This document shows, in pieces, positions 8,193-17,226 of a DNA stretch of 64,000 bases. Numbering within the stretch: position 1 is the first letter of the stretch; the number at the start of each line of letters is the position of its first letter. The position numbers and the translations under genes were made by a program. This stretch comes from Bog-473 sp963788125 (lineage in GTDB: Bacteria; Actinomycetota; Acidimicrobiia; Acidimicrobiales; RAAP-2): positions 1,798,001-1,862,000 of the forward strand of contig CAWBFN010000001.1 in the NCBI GenBank assembly GCA_963788125.1. Reading direction: 5' to 3'. The notes below the pieces were generated by a model. That model saw only the letters and a list, made by a program, of their open reading frames with translations. It had not been told where the DNA came from and made no database searches.

Positions 8193-9995
8193 ATGAGACA
8201 TGTTGTGACCGGTCGCTCCCTCGCAACTGGCGCGCTAGCCATCCTCGGGGTGATCGGGCTGATCGCCCTGCCTTCGAGCGGACTGGCTGGTGCGGACGGC
8301 CACGCTCAGATCCAGCACGTGCTCCTGATCTCGGTCGACGGCATGCACCAGTCCGATTTGGACTGGTACGTCGCCAACCATCCCAATTCGGAGCTCGCGC
8401 GGCTGGCCACCGGCGGCGCTGAATACACCAACGCACAGACCCCCGACCCGTCGGACTCCGATCCGGCCGGCACGGGAATAATGACCGGCGGCGACCCGAA
8501 GGTTACCGGCATCTACTACGACGACGAGTACAGCCATGGCGTCTTCCCGCCGGGGACGACGATCTGCTCCGGGGCGGTCCCGGGCGGCGACGTGATCTAC
8601 GACTCGCCGGACGACCTGCTTCCCGCCGTGCCTGACCTGCTGAATAACGGAAGCGGCAACACCTTCCCCTCGTTCGATGAGGGCGGTTCGATCTACCCCG
8701 GCGGCATTGACAAGGACCCGGCCTTGATCATGAACCTGAGTCCGGCGCCGCAGTCGGGTCTGAACCCGGCGACGTATCCGGTCGACCCAAAGACCTGCAA
8801 GCCGATTCAGCCGTGGGACTTCCTGGGGGTCAACACGATCTTCCAAGTGATCCACAACGCCGGCTTGCGAACGGCGTGGTCCGACAAGCACGCCGTCTAC
8901 GCCTCGTTCAACGGCCCAGGTTCGAACGGCACAAGCATCGACGACCTGTTCGCGCCGGAGATCGACTCACAGGCGGTCGAGCCGAATGGCGTGCCGTACG
9001 CGGTCGACGGTGCATGGACGGACGATAACGCCGCCACGAAGCAGTACGACTCCTACAAGGTCGAAGCGGTCGACAATTGGATCAACGGCTACGACCACGC
9101 CGGCACCGGACCAAAGGTCGGCACGCCAGCGATCTACGGGATGAACTTCCAGGTAGTCTCGACCGCCGAGAAGCTCAAGAGCTCCCCGGCGGTGCTGATT
9201 GGCCCGAACGCGCAGGGTGACTACACCGAGGGCCCGTCGTTGCCCGGTGGGTACATGACCGTGAACGGCCAACAGGTGCCGGGCCCACTGCTCCAGAGCG
9301 CGCTCGACTACGTCAACGATGCCCTGCAGCAGATGGCCGACACGATCCAGGCCGACGGCGAAACCCACTCGACAGCGATCATCCTGACGGCCAAGCACGG
9401 ACAGTCGCCCCAGAACAACAACCAGCTGCAGCGGATCGACGACGGTCCGATCATTGCCGGCGTCAACGCCGCCTGGGCCGCCCTGCACCCGAGCAACACG
9501 ACGCTGGTCGTCCAAGAGGCCGACGACGACGGGCTGCTCTGGTGGCTGTCGGACCGCTCGCAGGCGGCAACCGACTTCGTCAAGGATTATCTATGGACGC
9601 ATAGCGCCCCGGCGGTCAACTTCGCCGGCCAGACGATCACCGTCGAGCACTCCGGCCTGGCGGAGATCTACGCCGGCCAGCAGGCGGCACAGTTCTTCGG
9701 CGTCTCGAACTCCGATCCACACCATCCCGACGTGTTCGGGATCGCGCAGGTCGGCACGATATACACGACCGGCTCGAAGATCGCGGAACACGGCGGCGAC
9801 AACCCGGCGGATCGGGACGTTCCACTCGTCGTCTATGCGCCGGGCACCGTCCAGCCTGGCCAGGCACACAACGCGGTGGAAACTACCCAGGTCGCTCCGA
9901 CGATCTTGAAGTTACTAGGACTCTCTCCGAGCTCGCTTCAGGCCGTCCAGGAAGAGGGCACGCAGGTCCTACCCAGCCTCGGCCACGGGCAGTAA
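8193..9995 (+). CDS. Secreted alkaline-phosphatase-superfamily hydrolase
   Basis: A 600-residue protein with a signal peptide (MRHVVTGRSLATGALAILGV, cleavage after about residue 34 near GLAGA). The mature part has metal-binding motif LISVDGMH early, a nucleophile region around SDSDPAGTGIMTGG, TAKHGQSPQ, and the late AEHGGDNPADRDVPLVVYAPG, all typical of the type I phosphodiesterase/alkaline phosphatase fold. It probably hydrolyses phosphate esters or diesters outside the cell. The ATG at 8193 is preferred over an in-frame ATG 42 nt upstream because it follows GGAGGGA (8183-8189) and starts a proper signal peptide. Confidence 0.85.
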   Translation: MRHVVTGRSLATGALAILGVIGLIALPSSGLAGADGHAQIQHVLLISVDGMHQSDLDWYVANHPNSELARLATGGAEYTNAQTPDPSDSDPAGTGIMTGGDPKVTGIYYDDEYSHGVFPPGTTICSGAVPGGDVIYDSPDDLLPAVPDLLNNGSGNTFPSFDEGGSIYPGGIDKDPALIMNLSPAPQSGLNPATYPVDPKTCKPIQPWDFLGVNTIFQVIHNAGLRTAWSDKHAVYASFNGPGSNGTSIDDLFAPEIDSQAVEPNGVPYAVDGAWTDDNAATKQYDSYKVEAVDNWINGYDHAGTGPKVGTPAIYGMNFQVVSTAEKLKSSPAVLIGPNAQGDYTEGPSLPGGYMTVNGQQVPGPLLQSALDYVNDALQQMADTIQADGETHSTAIILTAKHGQSPQNNNQLQRIDDGPIIAGVNAAWAALHPSNTTLVVQEADDDGLLWWLSDRSQAATDFVKDYLWTHSAPAVNFAGQTITVEHSGLAEIYAGQQAAQFFGVSNSDPHHPDVFGIAQVGTIYTTGSKIAEHGGDNPADRDVPLVVYAPGTVQPGQAHNAVETTQVAPTILKLLGLSPSSLQAVQEEGTQVLPSLGHGQ

Positions 9996-10010
9996 CCAAT
10001 CCATCTAACC

Positions 10011-10046
10011 CCCTTCGCTACGGGCTACTGAATCGATCACGAAGGG
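10011..10046. terminator. Weak inverted repeat between convergent genes
   Basis: CCCTTCG and CGAAGGG form a 7-bp stem around a 22-nt loop, 16 bp downstream of the phosphatase stop. No U-tract follows. It is a possible terminator by position only. Confidence 0.25.
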
Positions 10047-10104
10047 CTAAGGGACGGGCCCAGACCGTCCAGTTGGTGACCGGCGTGTGTCGGGTCTCCT
10101 GCAC

Positions 10105-12279
10105 CTACAGGATGTAGAGCATCTCCTGGTAGGTGGCCAGGGGCCAGAGGTCGTCGGCCACCAAGGACTCCAGCGCATCGGCCGCCGCGCGCACCTCGGT
10201 CATGGCGGGGAGCAGGTCCTCCAGGGCATGCTGAGCCTCGGCGTCCACCGAGTCGCTGTGGTCGTGCGCCAGCTTGTCGCGTAGGTCGGCGATGCCGGCA
10301 TGGAGCGCGCCGATGGCCGCCGACACCTCGTCGAAGGTGGTGGTGTCGGACTCGGCACCGATCGACTTGAGCACTGCCAGGTTGGCGGCCAGCTCGGTCT
10401 GGTACCGGATGGCCGGTGGCAGGACCACCGTGTTGGCCATCTCGAGGGTCAACCGTGCCTCCACCCCGATGGTGAGGATGTACTGCTCGAGGGCGATCTC
10501 GTAGCGGCTGTGCATCTCCCGGTGGCTGAAGACCCCGTAGTGGCTGAACAGCTCCATGGCCTCATCGGTCAGCAGCTCGGGCAGGGCGTCCACGGTGGTC
10601 CGCAGGTTGGGTAGACCGCGCTCCGCCGCCTCGGTCTGCCAGGTCTCCGAGTAGCCGTCCCCGTTGAAGACGACCGCGCCGTGCACCGTAATGATCTCCT
10701 GGAGGACCTTCTGGACCGCCTCGTTGAACTCGATCCCGTCAGCCATCAGGGACTCCAGCTCGGTGGCGATGTAATCGAGCGCCTCGGCCAGGATGGTGTT
10801 GATGGTGACCATCGGGCCGGCGATGGACTGAAGAGACCCGGGCGCGCGGAACTCGAAGCGGTTCCCGGTGAAGGCGAACGGGCTGGTCCGGTTGCGGTCA
10901 CCGGGGTCGGTCGGCAGCACCGGCAGGGTGTCGACGCCGATCATGAGGGTGCCCTTCTCCTTCGAGTTGGTGGCACCGCCCTTGGCAATCTGATCGAACA
11001 CGTCGGTGAGCTGGTCGCCCAGGAAGATGGAGATGATGGCCGGGGGTGCCTCGTTGGCACCCAAGCGGTGATCGTTGGTGGCGGAGGCCACCGAGGCCCG
11101 CAGAAGGCCCCCGAATTTGTGAACGGCGCGGATCACCGCACCGCAGAAGGCCAGGAACTGGGCGTTGTCGTGTGGCGTGTCACCGGGCAGGAGCAGGTTG
11201 CCTTCCGTCGAGTTGCCCAGCGAGAAGTTGACGTGCTTGCCCGAACCGTTGATGCCGGCGAAGGGCTTCTCGTGGAACAGGCATTCCAAGCCGTGCTTCT
11301 GGGCCACCTTCTTCATGATCACCATGAGCAGCTGCTGGTGGTCGGCGGCCACATTGGACCGTTCGAACATGGGGGCCAGCTCAAACTGGCCGGGGGCCAC
11401 TTCGTTGTGCCTGGTCTTGGCGGGGATGCCCAGTTTGAACAGTTCGTGCTCGGCATCGAGCATGAAGCCCAGGACCCGTTCGGGGATGGCACCGAAGTAG
11501 TGGTCGTCGAACTCCTGGCCCTTGGGGGGCTTGGCCCCGAACAGCGTCCGGCCGGAGTTGAGCAGGTCGGGGCGGGAGAGGAAGAAGCTCCGGTCGATGA
11601 GGAAGTACTCCTGCTCGGCCCCGGCAAACGACACCACGGCGTCGGGGTTTTCGTGGCCGAAGAGCTTGAGCACCCTTTCGGCCTGGGCCGCCATGGCCTG
11701 CTGAGACCGCAGTAGCGGCGTCTTGTGGTCGAGGGCCTCGCCGGTCATCGACACGAAGACGGTCGGGATGCACAGGGTCTTGCCGTTGGGGCTCTCGAGC
11801 AGGTAGGCGGGGCTGGTGGCGTCCCAGCCGGTGTAGCCGCGGGCCTCGAACGTGGCCCGCAGCCCCCCGCTCGGGAAGCTCGAGGCGTCGGGCTCGCCCT
11901 GGGTGAGGGTCTTGCCGGCGAACTCGGCGATGGACGAGCCGTCGGGGCCGGGTTCGAGGAAGCTGTCGTGCTTCTCGGCCGTCAGGTGTGTCAGGGGGAA
12001 GAAGACGTGGGCGTAGTGGGTGGCGCCCTTCTCCATGGCCCAGTCCTTCATGGCCGATGCCACGACATCGGCGACCGTCGGGTCGAGCGGCTTGGAGTGC
12101 TCGATGGTGCCCATGAGGGACTTGAAGACCGGCTTGGGCAGCCGCTTCTGCATCACCGACTTGGTGAAGACGTTCTCCCCGAAGGTCTCGCTCGGGTCCT
12201 CGGGCGCCTCAATCCCGGTCGGTGCCACGTAGTTCTTGACGGCATCGATGGCTTCCTGGCGTGCGCTGCTTCCACTCAT
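10105..12279 (-). CDS. glnN: Glutamine synthetase, type III
   Basis: A 724-residue enzyme, the length of type III (GlnN) glutamine synthetases and much longer than the usual 470-residue GlnA. Family signposts are VMQKRLPKPVFKSL near the N-terminus, GAEQEYFLIDR, QFELAPMFERSNVA, GINGSGKHVNFSLGNSTEGN in the catalytic core and FNGDGYSETWQTEA near the C-terminus. It makes glutamine from glutamate, ammonia and ATP in the cytoplasm. Start ATG 12279 (MSGSSARQEA) follows GAGGAGATCCCC; a longer in-frame start lacks support. A 16-bp GlnR-like motif lies 123 bp upstream. Type III enzymes are patchily distributed in actinobacteria. Confidence 0.95.
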   Translation of the reverse strand: MSGSSARQEAIDAVKNYVAPTGIEAPEDPSETFGENVFTKSVMQKRLPKPVFKSLMGTIEHSKPLDPTVADVVASAMKDWAMEKGATHYAHVFFPLTHLTAEKHDSFLEPGPDGSSIAEFAGKTLTQGEPDASSFPSGGLRATFEARGYTGWDATSPAYLLESPNGKTLCIPTVFVSMTGEALDHKTPLLRSQQAMAAQAERVLKLFGHENPDAVVSFAGAEQEYFLIDRSFFLSRPDLLNSGRTLFGAKPPKGQEFDDHYFGAIPERVLGFMLDAEHELFKLGIPAKTRHNEVAPGQFELAPMFERSNVAADHQQLLMVIMKKVAQKHGLECLFHEKPFAGINGSGKHVNFSLGNSTEGNLLLPGDTPHDNAQFLAFCGAVIRAVHKFGGLLRASVASATNDHRLGANEAPPAIISIFLGDQLTDVFDQIAKGGATNSKEKGTLMIGVDTLPVLPTDPGDRNRTSPFAFTGNRFEFRAPGSLQSIAGPMVTINTILAEALDYIATELESLMADGIEFNEAVQKVLQEIITVHGAVVFNGDGYSETWQTEAAERGLPNLRTTVDALPELLTDEAMELFSHYGVFSHREMHSRYEIALEQYILTIGVEARLTLEMANTVVLPPAIRYQTELAANLAVLKSIGAESDTTTFDEVSAAIGALHAGIADLRDKLAHDHSDSVDAEAQHALEDLLPAMTEVRAAADALESLVADDLWPLATYQEMLYIL

Positions 12280-12627
12280 GGGGATCTCCTCGTTCGCTCT
12301 GATCACTGCTCCGGCGTGTCGTCCCCCCGGTCGCGGCCACTCCTCACCCCGTGCCCGGCCGAGGTGATGTACCAAACCTAGGGACTAGAAGGCCGCCTAA
12401 AGTTTCTTGCGTGTGAATGTTTCCCAGAACGCCGGATCCACTTCTGCGGGTCGGTCGCCCGGGATCGGGCCAAACCCGAGGTGAGAGAGTGATCATTTAA
12501 CCCGGCGGAAACCGGGACCGACCAAGGGCTCACTACGCTCCGATGGGCAATGAGCCAGGACGACCGGGTCCAGTCCCGCGACGTGGTCCGGTGAGCAGGG
12601 TCTCCACGCTGGCCGGAAGGTAGGGCA
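12280..12627. other. Divergent intergenic region between glnN and adenylate kinase
   Basis: This 348-bp region holds the promoters of both genes. On the adenylate kinase side are two short hairpins, at 12457-12470 (GCCCG/CGGGC) and 12501-12516 (CCCGG/CCGGG). On the glnN side is the GlnR-like motif at 12402-12417. No gene is apparent. Confidence 0.4.
12402..12417 (-). promoter_or_regulatory. Possible GlnR-type nitrogen control site
   Basis: The minus strand reads TTCACACGCAAGAAAC, matching the actinobacterial GlnR half-site pattern GTnAC-N6-GAAAC except for the first base. It is 123 bp upstream of the glutamine synthetase start, a sensible activator position. Only one half-site is clear. Confidence 0.3.
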
Positions 12628-13281
12628 GTGCGCAAGTTCATCATCATGGGAATCCAGGGCAGCGGGAAGGGGACTCAGGCCAAGCTGCTGGCGCAGGACT
12701 TCGAGCTCGAGCACATCAGCGTGGGCGATGTGTTTCGCTGGAACGTCCAGCACCACACCAAGCTGGGAGCCCACGTGAGACGCACCATGGCCAGCGGCCG
12801 GCTGGTCGGAGACGACCTAGTGGAGTCGGTGGTCCATGACCGGTTGACGGCTCACGACTGGAACTATGGCTTCATCGTCGACGGCTTCCCCCGCAATGCC
12901 CGCCAGGCGGAATTCTTTCTCGAGGGCTACGACATCGACGGCGTGGTCAACCTCGATCTCCCCGACGACGAGGTACAACGTCGGGTGCTGTCCCGTCGAA
13001 TCTGCTCCCAGTGCGGCGTCGACTACAACCTTATCGCCCATCGACCCGCCCAGGCTGGCGTCTGCGACCTGTGCGGAGGAGCGCTGGTGGCGAGGGAGGA
13101 CGACAACGCTGAGGCACTCGCCCGCCGGGTGGCGGAGTACCACGAGCAGACGCGCCCGCTCATCGACATCTTCGAGCGCAACGAGTACGTGGCCACCATC
13201 GACGCCTCGGCGTCGGTCGAGGAGGTCCAAGCGGCCATCCGGGCCCGATTCGGACTGGTGGCCCCGGCCGGTCAGCCCTGA
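12628..13281 (+). CDS. adk: Adenylate kinase-family nucleoside monophosphate kinase
   Basis: A 217-residue kinase with P-loop GIQGSGKGTQ at residues 8-17, the NMP-binding start ISVGDVFRW, VDGFPRNARQ and a zinc-binding LID with CSQC and CDLC pairs between about 128 and 153. It interconverts ATP + AMP and 2 ADP. It begins with GTG after GGAAGG (12615-12620). The P-loop differs from the usual GPPGAGKGTQ, and the gene is not in a ribosomal-protein/secY cluster. It may therefore be a paralogue of the housekeeping enzyme; whether it prefers AMP cannot be read. Confidence 0.85.
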   Translation: MRKFIIMGIQGSGKGTQAKLLAQDFELEHISVGDVFRWNVQHHTKLGAHVRRTMASGRLVGDDLVESVVHDRLTAHDWNYGFIVDGFPRNARQAEFFLEGYDIDGVVNLDLPDDEVQRRVLSRRICSQCGVDYNLIAHRPAQAGVCDLCGGALVAREDDNAEALARRVAEYHEQTRPLIDIFERNEYVATIDASASVEEVQAAIRARFGLVAPAGQP

Positions 13282-13303
13282 GGCGGGCGTTCCCATCGGG
13301 ACT

Positions 13304-13390
13304 ATGGCGATCCGCGGCCTGCTCGTCGACATCGACGGGGTTTCGTCGGGTTCGAACGCCAGCCCCGACGCTGCCGGGTGGGCGACGTGA
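13304..13390 (+). pseudogene. N-terminal stub of a HAD-superfamily phosphatase
   Basis: Twenty-two bases after the adenylate kinase stop, an ATG opens a frame reading MAIRGLLVDIDGV, the motif-I start of HAD-IIA phosphatases (DxDGV). After this the frame is unrelated and stops at 13388-13390. The rest of a HAD gene is not found downstream, where a convergent membrane gene ends at 13411. I read it as the remnant left when a rearrangement brought the membrane gene in; chance resemblance over 13 residues is possible. Confidence 0.4.
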
Positions 13391-13410
13391 CGACTACGGA
13401 GGGGCGGGGT

Positions 13411-14460
13411 TCACGGGAGCGGATCGGTTGCCGGCCGAGCTCCGTCCAGCACATGTTCAGTCCAGCAAACACCATCCCACCAACGAGCTTCGTGTCGATG
13501 GGTTGGGTCGGACTGCCATGAAGGCGGCGCAGTTGGTGATGAGGGCGGTGACATCCAATCCTGCTGCGACACCGTTGGACCACCGTGTGGTTGCAACCGA
13601 GTAGTGGGCAGTTCCCCGAGGCGCCCGACGGCGGCCCATGCGAGCACGAGAAGAGCCAATGCCTCGATAAACGACGGAATGGAAAGCGCGATCCGAAATC
13701 CAAGTAGCGAATAGGGAGGAGGACCGTACACAACGCCGTAGCCGACTGCATGGGCTACCCCCGCAAGAACGAGGATGGCGAGACCCAATAGGATCATCGG
13801 AGCCTGTCGAGTTGTGATGAGATTCCGGCCGCGCGCGAGGGAGATGACAACAAGCAGTCCGGCAAATCCGACGGCCAAGAGCGCACCTGTCGCGATGGCC
13901 ACCGAAGCATCATTGATCGTCGGATTCGGGAGTCCGACGCTGACGGCGACGAGGACGACCGCTCCAGCTGCGCCGAGTCGCAAGGTGGCCTGATGCGTCA
14001 AACCGGCGTTTTCTTGTTCCAGCAGGGCGTGACGGGCGGCGCCGACAACAATCACGATGGCCCAGCCGCCTAATCCAATAGCAGCGACGACATTGCCTGC
14101 GTTACTGGTGCTGTTTTGAGACTGAGCGGCGAGAACGAGAAGCCCAATCGCAAGAAGCAAGGTCGATAGAGATGCTCCGCCGACCTCCCACAGTTGCGTC
14201 CACTGACGAGCCAGATACAAAGTCCATGCCACGAAGCAGGTTGCACCAAGGGCTACGAGGGCAGAACTGAAGGTCAACCAACCCGATGCGGTGGCAAGGT
14301 TACTGAAGGTCGATGTGTCCAAAGGGCCAGAGAAGGTGGCGAACGCGATCCCCGCGAGTACGTTGGCAAGCGCCCAAATCGCAGCCGCTATGGACGCCAT
14401 GATCATCGCTTCTCGGGAACGAACTAATGCAGTCATGAGCGTCGCACGGTGTGCCACCAT
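13411..14460 (-). CDS. Multi-spanning membrane protein with C-terminal DUF2510 motif
   Basis: A 349-residue protein with about seven to eight hydrophobic segments between residues 20 and 285. A proline-rich linker follows, then a C-terminal motif SWQSDPTHRHEARWWDG..WTEHV that matches DUF2510, a short actinobacterial domain usually placed next to membrane segments. Function is unknown. The ATG at 14460 has only a weak AAGGCGAG upstream; internal ATGs at residues 9, 19 and 21 are alternatives and would still precede the first helix. Its end abuts a HAD stub, suggesting a rearrangement boundary. Confidence 0.7.
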   Translation of the reverse strand: MVAHRATLMTALVRSREAMIMASIAAAIWALANVLAGIAFATFSGPLDTSTFSNLATASGWLTFSSALVALGATCFVAWTLYLARQWTQLWEVGGASLSTLLLAIGLLVLAAQSQNSTSNAGNVVAAIGLGGWAIVIVVGAARHALLEQENAGLTHQATLRLGAAGAVVLVAVSVGLPNPTINDASVAIATGALLAVGFAGLLVVISLARGRNLITTRQAPMILLGLAILVLAGVAHAVGYGVVYGPPPYSLLGFRIALSIPSFIEALALLVLAWAAVGRLGELPTTRLQPHGGPTVSQQDWMSPPSSPTAPPSWQSDPTHRHEARWWDGVCWTEHVLDGARPATDPLP

Positions 14461-14947
14461 GTCTCGCCTTTTAGGGCGCTGCTCATCTAAAAAATCTATC
14501 GCACCCCCACGAGGAGTGCGGTGAGGCGAACGCGTGGCCGCAATACATGTGTCACTTGTAAAGGGACTGCCCTATTGCCGGCGTGTGCCGTAGCTCGATG
14601 AGCCAAGCTAACCAGGCCGTGGTTGTGACCACAGCGCGTTGTGATCCTATTTTCAGGCAGGGTCCACCCGGAGTGGCCGTTCCCTGGGCCCAATGTGTGT
14701 ACCGCCGCCCGTCTCCGTAGTTGGCGACCTTCAGTACATTGCCTCTTGCGAGGCAGCCCTCACCTGCGGTAGGCAGGCGGAGTCGGGATCTTCCACATGA
14801 GGAGAGCCTGAGGGATGCGCCATTCAGCGGCTAATGGTGAGGGTTGAGCACGGGTGATGCGCGTGGCGGGCGGCGCGATGGTCGAGCACGGGTGATGCGC
14901 GTGGCGGACGGGGAGGACGCAATGTCCAAACCAAGAAAGGTAGCAAC
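14461..14947. other. Intergenic region with a short tandem repeat
   Basis: This 487-bp stretch separates the divergent DUF2510 gene and the repeat protein. I see no gene. Its only clear structure is a 24-bp sequence present twice at 14846-14907, just before the secreted-protein gene. Confidence 0.4.
14846..14907 (+). repeat. Direct repeat, two exact 24-bp copies 38 bp apart
   Basis: The copies occupy 14846-14869 and 14884-14907 and begin GAGCACGGGTGATGCG. They end about 40 bp before the ATG of the secreted repeat protein, so they lie in its promoter or leader. Confidence 0.75.
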
Positions 14948-16273
14948 GTGAAGGTACGAGCAGTCGCACTCGGGCTCCTGCTGCCTGTTCTGAGCCCACT
15001 GGTGGTCTCAGGATCACCGACCTCAGCGGACGGCCCCGCCACCACCACGACTGTTGTCGGCGTCGATCCTGTCGTGGTCACGCAGCCCGGTTTCGTCACC
15101 TTCTCCGCCTCGGTCGCCCCCATATCCAACGGCGGAACCCCGTCTCAGTACGCCGATGATCTCGGTCAGGTGGCCTTCTACGGCGCCGGGGGTTTACTAC
15201 CTATCTGCGCGGCCAACGTCGGCCTCAACGGAGCGGCGTCGTGCAGCGAAGGAACCGGAGCCTTGCCCCTTGGCAGCCAGAGTATCGTCGGCAAGTACAG
15301 CGGTGGCGGTTACCTCGTCAGCTCGGCGGACAGCGAGGCGATCAGCTACTCACCGTCCTCGGGCATGACCATCCTGACGGTTGATGCTCCGGTCTCAACA
15401 ACGTCCCCTGCGCCCACTCCAACTTCGACCCCGACCCCCGCAACGCCTCCCCCTCCCGTGGTTACGTCCCCGACGACCACGAGCCAACACGGATACTGGC
15501 TGGTCGGCTCGGATGGCGGGATCTTTACGTTCGGCAATGCCCAGTTCTATGGGTCGACGGGGAATATCCATCTGCAGCGGCCAGTGGTGAGCATCACTCC
15601 CACCGCAAACGACGGGGGCTATTGGCTGGTGGCTTCAGATGGTGGGATCTTCAGCTTCGGTGACGCCGGGTTCTACGGCTCCATACCGGGACTCGGCCTT
15701 GCTCCGGCGGGTTCGGGGTTACCCAACAGTCTGAACGCCCCGATCGTGGGTATGGTCCCTTCGGCTGATGGCAACGGTTACTTCATGGTGGGCGCCGACG
15801 GTGGCGTGTTCACCTTTGGCGATGCCAAGTTCGAGGGCTCGTGCCCGGCCATCGGCAGGTGCGCTGGCGGCGCAGCCGTCGCCGTGATGCCCGACGCCAC
15901 TGGTAACGGGTACTGGGTTGTCACTGCAGGCGGCGATGTGCAGCCCTTTGGTGACGCACCTTCCCCAGGAGAGCCTGGTCCACAGGGTCAGCAGGTCGTC
16001 GCAGCCGTACGGAGCTACGACGGCCATGGTTACTACCTCCTCTACTCGAACGGCGTGGTCTACAGCGCCGGAGATGCCGTGAACTACGGCAATGCCGCTG
16101 GCGAAGTCGGAGGGTACAACCCCGCCACGACCATCTTCGCCACTTCCGACGGCGGTGGGTACTGGATCGTCTCAGCCAACGGATCCGTGATCACCGAAGG
16201 TGATGCACCCTACGAGGGCGGCGCCAATAGCCTTCACTTGAACGGCGCCATCATCGCCGGGACGGGTTGGTAG
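14948..16273 (+). CDS. Secreted Ig-like/propeller-type repeat protein (Acidimicrobiia-type)
   Basis: A 441-residue exported protein. Residues 1-27 are a signal peptide (MKVRAVALGLLLPVLSPLVV). Residues about 35-150 form a bacterial Ig-like domain with a FVTFSASVAP start and QVAFYGAG strand. A Thr/Pro-rich linker (about 150-180) follows. The rest carries about six repeats of the form GYWLVxSDGGIFxFGDAxFYGS, spaced roughly 45-50 residues, with the later copies increasingly degenerate. Such repeats are likely to make a beta-propeller and are abundant in acidimicrobial genomes; their ligand is unknown. AAGAAAGG lies 9 nt upstream of the ATG. Confidence 0.8.
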   Translation: MKVRAVALGLLLPVLSPLVVSGSPTSADGPATTTTVVGVDPVVVTQPGFVTFSASVAPISNGGTPSQYADDLGQVAFYGAGGLLPICAANVGLNGAASCSEGTGALPLGSQSIVGKYSGGGYLVSSADSEAISYSPSSGMTILTVDAPVSTTSPAPTPTSTPTPATPPPPVVTSPTTTSQHGYWLVGSDGGIFTFGNAQFYGSTGNIHLQRPVVSITPTANDGGYWLVASDGGIFSFGDAGFYGSIPGLGLAPAGSGLPNSLNAPIVGMVPSADGNGYFMVGADGGVFTFGDAKFEGSCPAIGRCAGGAAVAVMPDATGNGYWVVTAGGDVQPFGDAPSPGEPGPQGQQVVAAVRSYDGHGYYLLYSNGVVYSAGDAVNYGNAAGEVGGYNPATTIFATSDGGGYWIVSANGSVITEGDAPYEGGANSLHLNGAIIAGTGW

Positions 16274-16415
16274 GTAAAGGCTTGGAGCGACCGATTGCTG
16301 CCGTGCTGGCTGAGTCCCTTGCCACGTCGAGGCGCGGTGCCATCTTGTCCGATGGGGCGTTACACCCAGTTGGCTGCGTGGGTCGCGTGAGGGCATGGCG
16401 ATTTCCTTGCCTGGC

Positions 16416-16984
16416 CTACGCCTCGTTTCCGGGGCTCTCTCCGTTGGGTTGCTCAGCGGGCTCATCAGCTGATTCCGTCTCGTCGGTACCCCGGCGGGCC
16501 CGCAGGACCATGGCCAAGCTGACGGCCGAAGAGGCGACTGCCCCGGCGGCGATGACACGGTGGAGCGGCGGCGGAAGCCTGAGCCCTGTCAGCCGGTCGA
16601 CGGAGATCGATCCCGGCCCCGCAACCCACAGGGCAAGCGCGGTAGCCAGATTGGTCAGCGGCAGCTCGAAGCCGGACTTGGTCGAGAAGGGGCCGTTGTC
16701 CAGATGGGTCGAGCTGGCTACGGCCATGGTGGCCGCCAGGGTCACAGGACCCACCGGGTCACCCGCCCCGAGGACCACCAGCGTTCCACCGCCGAGTTCC
16801 GACCATCCGGCGACACGGCCGAAAAAGCCACCCGGCTTGAGTCCGAGATGGTCGAATCCTGCTGACGTGGCCTCAATGCCGTAGCCGTCAAAGGATCCGA
16901 CAGCTTCTGGGCCCCGTGGGCAGCGAGATAGCCACCGAGGACAAGTCGGCTCGAGAGAAGTGCGAGGTCACGGGTAGTAGGCAT
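16416..16984 (-). pseudogene. DoxX-family membrane protein with a single-base frameshift
   Basis: From ATG 16984 the frame reads MPTTRDLALLSSRLVLGGYLAAHGAQKL, the DoxX N-terminus, then loses sense. In the -1 frame from about 16899 the expected continuation appears (FGSFDGYGIEATSAG, LKPGGFFGRVAGWSELGGG, VVLGAGDPVG). It runs through four membrane segments to a stop at 16416. Restoring one T after CTG (one A near 16899-16901 on the plus strand) would make a continuous 189-residue protein. This is either a recent inactivating deletion or a sequencing error. DoxX proteins are small inner-membrane proteins linked to thiol or thiosulfate redox processes. Confidence 0.8.
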
Positions 16985-17226
16985 GATGGAGTTTGAACCA
17001 CCCCAGCATAGGAAGCACATCACGGCACATGACCGTGCCGCCCGGAGAGGAGAGGCGACATTCGGGCGCATCGAGGGCCGCCAGGATCCTTCGACATCCC
17101 CGATCACCGTCCAAGGCGTGGCCGAACTGAACCTTCGGGAGGGGTGCCTGTGCCGGGTTCGGAGGAGGCTATTTTGGGCGGGCCACCTTGGCATTTAGAC
17201 TGTTCGCCAGGTGCAAGGAGGCGAAA

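Noticed and set aside
7709..8242. 177-codon minus-strand frame before the secreted phosphatase
   Set aside because: It overlaps the signal-peptide region of the phosphatase, has no ribosome site and no domain-like pattern.
10681..11715. Long plus-strand open frame of 344 codons
   Set aside because: It is antisense to the well-conserved type III glutamine synthetase; high GC leaves the opposite strand open. Composition is not protein-like.
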